Positions 55,897-64,000 of a stretch of 64,000 nucleotides of DNA are shown in pieces (the first letter of the stretch is position 1; every line of letters begins with the position of its first letter). Made by a program: the position numbers and the translations under genes. The stretch comes from Fragilaria radians (taxonomy: Eukaryota > Bacillariophyta > Fragilariophyceae > Fragilariales > Fragilariaceae), in NCBI GenBank assembly GCA_900642245.1, contig CAAAJI010000022.1:228405-292404 (forward strand), written 5' to 3'. A model generated the notes under the pieces. The model did not search any database and was not told the origin of the DNA. It saw only the letters and a list, made by a program, of their open reading frames with translations.

Positions 55897-56781
55897 ATGA
55901 TGATTCAAGAAGATTCCCGTTTTTACAAATGCCAAGATTATCTCCTTCGACACAAGTCATCGTTCGAAGACAAAGCATACGCGACTACGTTGCAGACGAA
56001 CGAGGTAGACACACTTTGCAGAGAAAAGATGTGTGAGTGGGCATATCGTGTGATCGATCATTTTCAGGCCAGCCGTGAAATTGTTGCTATTTCTTTCTCC
56101 TATCTCGATCGTTTTGTGGACCGATGTCGCTGTGATCGTGCAACATTCAAATTAGCAGCTATGACAGCGATCTACATTACCACAAAAGTCTTTCATGCGA
56201 GGGAAATATCTCCCAAGACCCTAGCTGAACTGAGCCGTGGAGAGTTCGATCCATCACATATTTTGGAAATGGAGCAAATGATGCTGCACACTCTTGAATG
56301 GAGGATTCACCCGCCCACAGTCCAATGCTTCATAAATCAATTCCTTAGCCTTCTTCCTTTTAAACAAGGTGTCATCATTCGAGCGATCTATCAACGTTCT
56401 ATTTTCTTTGCAGAGATCTCTTTATTTGACTACTGCTTTGTTACCCAACCTAATTCCGCTATTGCGTTCGCTTGCTTATTGAACGCTGTAGAAGGAATGG
56501 AAAGCACAATCTCATATCAAGTACACGAAGAAATGTATCGATCTGTAGACTCAGTTCTGGGGAATTGTTATACGGTGGAGAAAATTCATTTAATAAGGAA
56601 TCGGCTTTGGTATATCTATAGCCAATCGGCTCAGTATCAGGAAGATGACGCACATGCTTCCCCTCGAATGAGCTCATCCGAAGTCACGCTTTCCCCATCA
56701 CCGAATGAGAAAGAAGAATTATTTGGAGGAGCAATATCTCCTATATGTGTCTCGATTGTGTCACCTAGACAACGAAAGTAA
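55897..56781 (+). CDS. Cyclin of the diatom-expanded type
   Basis: This is a single frame of 294 residues. It has a cyclin N-terminal box: REKMCEWAYRVIDHFQASRE, then SFSYLDRFVDR (the typical MNYLDRFL-like segment) and AAMTAIYITTKVFHAREI, followed by LEMEQMMLHTLEWRIHPPTV. A weaker C-terminal cyclin fold follows, then a Ser/Pro-rich tail (SPSPNEKEELF) that could be phosphorylated. Diatoms have an enlarged family of such cyclins, several linked to nutrient or light control of the cell cycle. It presumably binds a CDK. The specific partner and trigger cannot be read here. Confidence 0.85.
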   Translation: MMIQEDSRFYKCQDYLLRHKSSFEDKAYATTLQTNEVDTLCREKMCEWAYRVIDHFQASREIVAISFSYLDRFVDRCRCDRATFKLAAMTAIYITTKVFHAREISPKTLAELSRGEFDPSHILEMEQMMLHTLEWRIHPPTVQCFINQFLSLLPFKQGVIIRAIYQRSIFFAEISLFDYCFVTQPNSAIAFACLLNAVEGMESTISYQVHEEMYRSVDSVLGNCYTVEKIHLIRNRLWYIYSQSAQYQEDDAHASPRMSSSEVTLSPSPNEKEELFGGAISPICVSIVSPRQRK

Positions 56782-57479
56782 TCTGTCTGGAATTTCGACA
56801 AATGTAGATTAGTTTTATGCATCAATAGTTTTCATCACATATCAAGTATTTTCTTTTCGTTAGAAACACCTTGCAAAAGCTTGATGCTTAGTTGTCAAGA
56901 CATGAATAAGGAAAAAAGCCATGATTGCTGCGCTTTGATAGTTTCTTGGTATCGCAAAAAAACCATGTTGTGTCGATGAAGGATTAAATGCATGTTTTCT
57001 TTCTAATTGTACTCATATCTCATGAAAATGTACATGTAGCTATTTGAAATCATATTCTTTTTGTTAGAGGATGAAGCTTTTTCAATGCGATAATCTAAAT
57101 TCATCAGAAAGTTTCCTTTCCAAAGGAAGCCGCCGAAACTTCAGCGTCATCTCTATTGTTATGATAATGCTTCATTGAATTTTTAATTATATAATATTTA
57201 AGTTAGAAACTAAGCAAAGCTGAATCAGTGACAAAAACTTTGGCTGATCAGATACCATTTGGATCACAAAGGTAAGTGGAAGTAAATGGACAGTTTAACC
57301 GCTGCTTTCCATGAAAAGATGTGCATTCAAAGATATTCTCAACATTTACTTGGACTAAACGTAAGGGAAATCTTCCATCGTGGTAAACAGGTAAATATCA
57401 TAGCATAATAGTCAATTTAGAATCTGATTAATACTCTACAGACAGTATTATTTTCTTGAATTATAAGTTAGGGTATGAT
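56782..57479. other. Intergenic, nothing recognised
   Basis: About 700 bp downstream of the cyclin gene. No motif is seen. Confidence 0.4.
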
Positions 57480-58270
57480 AATGCTGACAAACGTTTCAGA
57501 GCAAGCCTTTTTTTGATGAAATAATCATGGTGCCAGGATAGATGAAATATCTTTTTGTTACAATTATGTCTTGGACGAAGTAAACACTCTTGGTACTAGG
57601 ATGGGATTTTTGTCTAAATGATTGGCACTTCTGCAGAAATTTCATGACACTGAAGTAGTTGACAACACTAATAAACTGACAACATGATTTTTCTCATAGT
57701 TGGGGCCTTAATGCAAGGATGGCCTCAATCTTGTCATGCTGTCATTTTATACCAGTAAACATCCCAAATGCCTTCTTTTCTTCAAACAGCCTAGACTTTG
57801 AAGCAGTGAATCCCATAGTGGGTGAAAGCCTTACTAGAACCATTTCTAACCTAAGCAATTATTACTTGAAAAACCGTTTAATTTGACAAAGCTTGACGCA
57901 TTCCATAAATTGGAAAAGTTTCAACAGAAAAGCACCAGGGACAACTTTAATTCTCATTGGTAAGTGCTTATTTTTTTCTGGGAACAAAATTGTAAATTGC
58001 CTTTGGGGATCATCATCTAGTTTGATGTGATTTATGCCAATGTTCAAATAAATTGACAGGGCAAAGATAACCCTGATATGAAACAGATCATGTCTCTAAA
58101 CTGTGGAATTGGAAATGGTCTTCACTGCAATAAAAAATTAAGTTTCCTGAAATCAAAGATTATCCTTGCTGTTTCGTTTTTCCGAGGAATTGCAAATGTC
58201 AAGGAAGGCCATGCAGAAGTGCACTTTTTCCCTAGGACTCCAAAACCCACAATTATGTGAATAGCGTAAC
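57480..58270 (-). pseudogene. Decayed Ty3/gypsy reverse transcriptase
   Basis: Minus-strand pieces, from high to low coordinates: LTFAIPRKNETARIIFDFRK near 58190, PFPIPQFRDMI near 58110, INHIKLDDDPQRQFTILFPE near 58000, and DKIEAILALRPQL with FISVVNYFSVMKFLQKC near 57650. These follow the RT domain order of a gypsy element, and the first ones read well, but stops and frameshifts prevent function. Catalytic Asp motifs downstream are not preserved. It is related to the remnant at 29860-30565 but sits 27 kb away. Confidence 0.65.
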
Positions 58271-59723
58271 TTTCATTGTTGCTTTATGGGTCCATCTTAT
58301 TGTTTAAGTGTAATACATTGAGCAAAATAGTCAAACTCAATTTGATTATCAAGATTATTATCTTCGTATCATGCTGACCTTGAACATTGCATTTGCAGCT
58401 TTGTACATTTGCTCAGTTTCTAATCGTGAATATGTGTTGTTATTTGTTACTAGCTATATCTTCTTGCCCTGAATGTCCCGTATTGGATAAACTCACATTT
58501 TTATTTGCCGCTATCATTAAAGATATTCAGGTTATTGGTATTGTGCTAGTAAAGTGTTATGTTAAAAATTTTGTTTGGATATGGCCGGATAATTTGAGAC
58601 TTCAAAATTTTTAAACCAATTATAGTCGAAGCATCCACAAGATCCACACACACACAATAACCATGGCTTACATTCTGCTAATTTAAGAAGATGTTTGGCA
58701 TAGCTCATGTGCTCTGCTTCTTGATTGGCAATCATGGGATGTAGAATATAATCGTTCTAATTGAAGCCTTTTTGAGTTCCATTTACGAATATTCATATTT
58801 TTGGAGCAATACATTACTTGTTTCCATTCATTAAAATTTGGTTGATCAAATTTATTCTTTGTCATCATAATTTGTCGGGGTAATCAAATTTATGCTGAAA
58901 CAATTACTTTCCTGGAATAGATGCGTTGATACATAGAAGGTCTTATTCGCAATAAATGTTTATTTTCTTGTATCCACGATGATGGACGTCGTATAGACGC
59001 TAGAGCTCACAGGCTTAATCTTCTTGAAAAAATAGTGTTTATTTCCCTGAATGGAGATGAAATTCTCCTGTCAAGTTGACTTGAGAGACAAAAAAGTGTG
59101 TCTAAAGACCAAAACGAGGTTGTCACATAAAAACTATTAGAGAGATAGTTTTAAATTGCAAACCTAATTTTCCAATTTTGTAATGAAATTTCGTTTTTTT
59201 TCTTCCCATATGACCCCCTAAACTTTCCTTACCTGTATTTCCATTTTGAACTTTTCTCTTACTCAACAATTGATCTCACATATATACTTAGTTTTCTCTA
59301 TACAGTTTCGGCGCTACCTGCCGATAAGACAGCTCCGCTTCTACGACTGAAGTACATTGCATTGCCATCAGACTATTCAAAGTCTGATTATTGTTTATAT
59401 CATTGTGAATTTGTAAACTAAAGAATTTCTTTTGACCCATAATGAAAAGGATGAGATGAATTAGGTTTGACGTTCGAGGTATTTGGCAAGATTTTTTGTA
59501 GGAATTCTGATTTTTCTCGATAATTTTGATTGGATGATTGAAGGTTTAGACGAACAAGATTAGACGTTCTCGATATAGAGTCCGACTAGAAGAACAAGAC
59601 TTTCCGCGAAGCATGTTAACAGAATGGTCAAGTCCGTAGCAGAGTTGAGTGTCAACTAGTAGTCCTCGATACTTGAAGATATTTTGTGAATTCGTGGTAT
59701 CCATTTGATGAGAGAATAAAGAA
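58271..59723. other. Intergenic, nothing recognised
   Basis: About 1.45 kb of AT-rich sequence upstream of the kinase gene. Only short frames are seen. Confidence 0.4.
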
Positions 59724-61131
59724 ATGGTTGTAAATTGCACCTCAGGAATCGAAAGAGATGAAAATAATGGTTACTCTTGTTGCTCTTCACAGACTGAAAA
59801 AAGATGCCAAGTCGCTGGGAAGTGTGTTTGTAACTGTGCTGGATATGGTAACGTTTGTCCTTATTCGGCCGGTGTTGCGGGAAGGGCAGCCAGCTTAGCA
59901 GTATCTAATTTGTTTTCGCCAGACTCTGCCCTTTTTACAAAACCACCTGAGTATCCTTTGGTAAGCTTAAGCGATTTGATAATTCACGAAAAACTTGGTG
60001 AGGGTGGATTTTCATGCGTATACAGAGTATCAATGAAGCAAGATGAAAAATCCTACGCTATCAAGTATTTAATGAAGAGGAATATGGTAAATCAACAGAC
60101 GTTTGAACTTGGAGCGTCAGATTTGGCTGTTGAAGCCATTTTTTTGTCAAAGTTAAAGCATAAAAATATCATTCAACTTCATGGAGTCACCACGGGCAGC
60201 ATTGAGACGAACTTTTCAATGGGACAAGAACGTGGATTTTTTATTGTCATTGATTTCCTAGCAAGTATTTTGGAGTCCAGAATCGAGCAATGGCGTGAGA
60301 CAGCAGATCACGGAACATTACTCTCTCGCTTATCGCACGAGTTTAAGGAGAAGAGACGACTTGCATTGCTTGATCGGCTTAATGTTGCTATCGACCTAAC
60401 AGATGCGATGATCTATTTGCATTCTCTTAATATTATCTTTCGTGACCTGAAGCCTGATAATATTGGATTCGACACATCTGGAACTTTAAAGCTGTATGGT
60501 AAGTTTAAGAACCCACACTTCCCTCACGTTTGTAGATCTTCTCAAAACCATTCATTGCTGCAAAGATTTTGGCTTAGCAAAAGAAGTTAAACCCTGTTAC
60601 TTGAATGGATCGCAAAAGTTAACAGGAAATACTGGATCCCGTCGATATATGGCTCCGGAAGTTGCAAAGGAGCAAAGTTATGGCCTACCAGCAGATGTCT
60701 TCTCATTTGGAATCTTACTTTACGAAATATCTTCGTTAGAAAAGCCTTTTCAAGGCTACAACGCTACTAAGCATATGAAACAAGTTGTCATGGCTGGCGA
60801 GCGTCCCAGACTTGACACTGCAAGCGCTTCATGGTTTCCATTTGAATTACATTGGCTGATTAAACGATGTTGGTCGTCTTCGCCCTCTGATCGACCTACT
60901 TTTTCAAGCTGCAAGGAAGTCCTTGAAGACATAGTCAAGTCTACATCATCTGGCAAAATGCGTAGTCCTCGAGCAGTTTTGAAAAATAGCCCATCGCCAC
61001 AGAAGAATGTCAAGAATCTCGATCCTACTCTTCAAGTTCCTGCTGACAAGCTACCAAATTTTCATGAAATAAAGCCTGTCCCTAAGCCAACACGACAAAC
61101 CAAAAGTTTAGGCTTCTTGCAAAAGCACTAG
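59724..61131 (+). CDS. Protein kinase (TKL-like) with Cys-rich N-terminus
   Basis: Two exons are inferred: 59724-60498 and 60566-61131 (67-bp intron), giving 446 residues. The join restores LKLY-DFGLAKEV. Motifs: LGEGGFSCVY (Gly loop, 91-100), YAIKYL (Lys114), IIFRDLKPDNIGFD with catalytic Asp241 (HRD His replaced by Phe), DFG 259-261, RRYMAPEVAKEQSYGLPADV (activation end), and RPTFSSCKEVLEDI. The first 80 residues contain many Cys (GYSCCSSQTEKRC, VCNCAGYGNVCPY) of unknown purpose. The C-terminal tail is basic and Pro-rich. The pattern resembles kinases common in diatoms; substrate unknown. An upstream exon is possible. Confidence 0.85.
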
Positions 61132-63545
61132 TCTTCTTGTAACCATTTATGATTGTAAAACTCCCTATACCTCATGATATAACAATCTCTGATTAGAAGA
61201 AGATTACTATAAAATGTTAGTGAGATCTAAAACAGAGTTAATGTGCGTATCTTAAAAGATAGTGACTTTAGTTCAAGCTAACTTGATTAATCCTTGGAAC
61301 ATAACTCCTTAGGGAATTTCCGTCATCTAGGATGAGCAATGCCAAGTAGAGTGACATATCATTTGTTTCTTGAAACATATTATCCCTCTTTATACTTCTA
61401 ATGTATGAGAGTTATGAAATTTAAATACCTTAATTTCTTGGAACAAGCCCACAAAAAATGTTTTAGAAACCCGTTGTCAACCTTCCAGTGATTGGCATTT
61501 CGAGGTACGTCAGTACCATATGATTTCAATGCCTGTTTCTTGTGGTTTAGAGAAAAATTGTTGAATGTGAAGCAGAGACAGTGTTAACTCTTCGTCTGCA
61601 TCAAATTGCCAATTATACATACCGTTAGGATGAGCCCCTTGGTGAGAGATTAACGTATTGTGGCCTAACTCAAGACAGTACATAGATTGGATATAGTTCC
61701 GTCCATTTGATGTGAGTGTCTAACTCAGATCCCTGTGGATTCATGTGCACATTGCTTTATACATTCTAGTTTTCGTGGCACCTCAACCAAAAGTCAAAGA
61801 AGCTGAAGGAACTTGTTCCTCAATGTCAGAATAAGAAGAGTTGGCATCATCAATGACAGCAACGGTCTTGGTGCAAGCTTTTTTTGTGGATCTTGAGGCA
61901 AGACCTCCCTCTTTCAAGTAGAAACCTTTCTCACAGTCCTTTATGACTATTTTGACCATCTAGCAAGGACCTTTGGGGGCAGAGAGAGAAGAAACAACAA
62001 CAAAACAGCATTAACAGATAATTTAAATTATAGGACCATTCAATTAGTCTGACGGGCCGAAAGGATGCATTTAAATAGCCGGAAGAGAGGAAGAGGGTAC
62101 ATTTCGGCAAAGATGTTTCCTATTGGTCAAAATGGACTATTTGAATGGTCCACAATTGTAATATTCACCCTGTAGACAATACTTTTTGCACTTTTTAGCA
62201 AATGTACCCTCATGATAGGCAATGATGTAACAGATCCATCAGCAGACCCAAAGAATATGGATTCAGTAATTCAGAATTTTTTACCTCCCCCTTGAGAGTC
62301 CGCTGTATTGTTTGATAGTGAATGAATATGCTGTCCTGTTAAGCAAATGCTAATTGAATTCCATCCCAAATACTTTGCTACTTACTTACACCTTTGTAAC
62401 ATTAGTTTTAATAGGGAGAGGATAAACAAACGGTGTAATTTTATAAACTTTTTTGTAGCCTTCAAATTTCCGTTGCACCCAGTATCAATCGTAATTGCCA
62501 ACGTGGCTTTTCTTCTGTAGCTGTATAAGTTCAAAGATAACAATGATACGGTAAGTAGCTCGAATTCCCCGGAAACATGCATGAAAGTTACTGTTGAGTC
62601 TAAGGTGTGTTTTTAAAGGTAAAGAAAATGTCCGCGAAAGCAAGATGGCAACAAGAATTAATCTAAGTCAAAGAAGACGATAGGTTTAATTCTATTTTCT
62701 AACACACGAAGTCAGTATACACAGGAAAAAGTGGCATACAGGCAAAGGTAAATCCTGAAGAAACAGTAGGAGAATCATTTGATTTCTTAGGTGCGATCAA
62801 AAGTTTCAAACAAATCTATATATTCCATCTCATACTACTTTAGCAAAAGTCATTTGATGGTGAAAGCAAACCAAAATTCCTTTTTTATTCTTCCTTCTTT
62901 TTGGAACGCCATTTAACTCATTTATTCTACGCAGAGAGAAGGTCTAGCCATGATAGTTTTCATGTTTCACACTTAAACGTGCATACACTAAAAGGTCTGT
63001 ACAAATAAACTCTAATCGTGATACTTTAGTACTGCTGCCATGAATTTTATTTGATTTGCCTCTTTTACTTTTGTGAATATCTTTGTTTCTGTTTTAAGGT
63101 TGATCTAGATCTTTTACTGAAGTTATCCCTTTGATAATTCAGAGAATGGGAAGTTAAAGTAGTGTGTGACAAAAATAGGATTAATGATGAAAATGATTTT
63201 TGTGAGAAACTCACCAGCCTATTTTTCAGAAGTGATGTCTAACTCTTTCTTCCATACTTCGATGCATGGTGCTCCGAATGATTACGACAAAGAAGCTGCT
63301 AAAGACATTTGGATCCTTTGGCTTCCATGTCACTAAAAATATGATGCATTCATCCCTGCTTTTTAAATTCTAGTGAAATACAAGGACAAGTCAAGAAGAT
63401 AAAGATTACTAACTAGATAAAAATGAAGTTTAAGTCACTTGTCAATCGAAGTATAGATTTTCACGTCATCTTCATTCTAATTATACTTTTCAGATATCCA
63501 AGTAGTATTTACATTTTCTGTCAAGCATGTTATCTCAACTTCGGG
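61132..63545. other. Gene-poor region
   Basis: No gene is recognised over 2.4 kb. A minus frame near 61790-61960 (MVKIVIKDCEKGFYLKEGG) and other short frames show no family motif. Confidence 0.4.
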
Positions 63546-64000
63546 TTAGTTGATTCCTCGTACGGGCTCAATTTCGTTCAGTATATTGGTCAAGTTTATC
63601 CTCTCCTCGATTGAAAACTGACTGTTATGTCCGCAACGCAAGGTAAGAAAATGGCCCAATGGATCTTTCATATCCATGCTGTGCTTTGAAGATGAGACCG
63701 ATACAGGATCAGATAACCTAGCCACTACATACTCCAAAACAGCAATGCAAAAAGATATTTCATACTCAACAGCTCGGATGTTGGAATCACTTGTTTCTAA
63801 AATTTTCGTCAGTGACAAAATTACTTCTGGAATCGGCCTCATGTTCACATTGGAGTTAGAATTTTCAATGTGACCTGGTTGTCTGCAATCGAAGTCACAA
63901 GGTAATACCTGGATTTCGTTCGATGCTAAACACCTTTTTTCCGCGGCTCGAACGACTATTTGACCACCAAAAATTACAGCAGAACATAACCAGGAAAGCG
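63546..64000 (-). CDS. Unrecognised protein, 3' end only
   Basis: An open minus frame of 151 codons runs without stops from the right window edge to TAA at 63546-63548. The whole frame reads well and has ordinary protein composition: CDFDCRQPGHIEN, MRPIPEVILSLTKILETSDS, EISFCIAVLEYVVARLSD and a final EIEPVRGIN. I do not recognise the family and its start lies outside the window. The length of the open frame is the main evidence; it could still be part of an old element. Confidence 0.5.
   Translation of the reverse strand, partial: LSWLCSAVIFGGQIVVRAAEKRCLASNEIQVLPCDFDCRQPGHIENSNSNVNMRPIPEVILSLTKILETSDSNIRAVEYEISFCIAVLEYVVARLSDPVSVSSSKHSMDMKDPLGHFLTLRCGHNSQFSIEERINLTNILNEIEPVRGIN

Noticed and set aside
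1..64000. tRNA, rRNA, CRISPR arrays, bacterial-type operons or terminators
   Set aside because: Looked for and not seen; the window is eukaryotic nuclear sequence.

Overview
The window looks like an AT-rich nuclear contig of a diatom (photosynthetic stramenopile). Four things support this. There is a cyclin of the diatom-expanded type. There are secreted proteins made of long Pro-Thr repeats. There are remnants of Ty1/copia elements resembling the diatom CoDi group. At least one preprotein has a plastid-type junction (TAF-PVA). Introns are short (61-146 bp), begin GT and end AG, and interrupt about half of the genes. I found no rRNA, tRNA or CRISPR array. Exon joins below are read by eye from splice sites and frame continuity; no transcript data were available.

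Layout. Region 1-12.5 kb holds three Pro-Thr-rich secreted proteins: 1-519 minus (cut by the window edge), 6759-8430 minus (with a von Willebrand A-like domain) and 10589-12478 plus (broken by 576 Ns). A decayed reverse-transcriptase element lies at about 3.1-5.9 kb. Region 12.9-14.2 kb is a decayed copia gag/protease remnant. Region 14.6-28.2 kb is a dense gene block: a GRIP-domain golgin, a small mitochondrial-type membrane protein, a small multi-helix membrane protein, a CENP-X histone-fold protein, an Erv46/ERGIC-type cargo receptor, a tandem-fused phosphoglycerate mutase and a secretory-pathway membrane protein. Region 28.2-32.7 kb is repeat-like, with remnants of a gypsy and a copia polymerase abutting on the minus strand. 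Region 32.7-50.9 kb is a second gene block: PWP1, a second Erv46-type paralogue, a small predicted lumenal or secreted protein, a 2-oxoglutarate oxygenase, a carbohydrate sulfotransferase, a 127-bp tandem repeat, a Maf nucleotide pyrophosphatase, a KIX/Med15-like protein and mitochondrial ribosomal protein uS5. Region 51-64 kb is gene-poor, with an assembly gap, copia and gypsy remnants, a cyclin, a protein kinase and the 3' end of an unrecognised gene.

How the genes relate. This is ordinary eukaryotic genome organisation with no operon. Several encode parts of the secretory and Golgi pathway (two Erv46-type receptors, the golgin, the sulfotransferase, the Pro-Thr-rich exported proteins), but that may be chance. 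The most unusual products are the double phosphoglycerate mutase, whose second half has lost a catalytic histidine, and the cluster of Pro-Thr-rich secreted proteins. I see no clear new multi-gene system; the window is mainly core eukaryotic genes plus heavily decayed retroelements.
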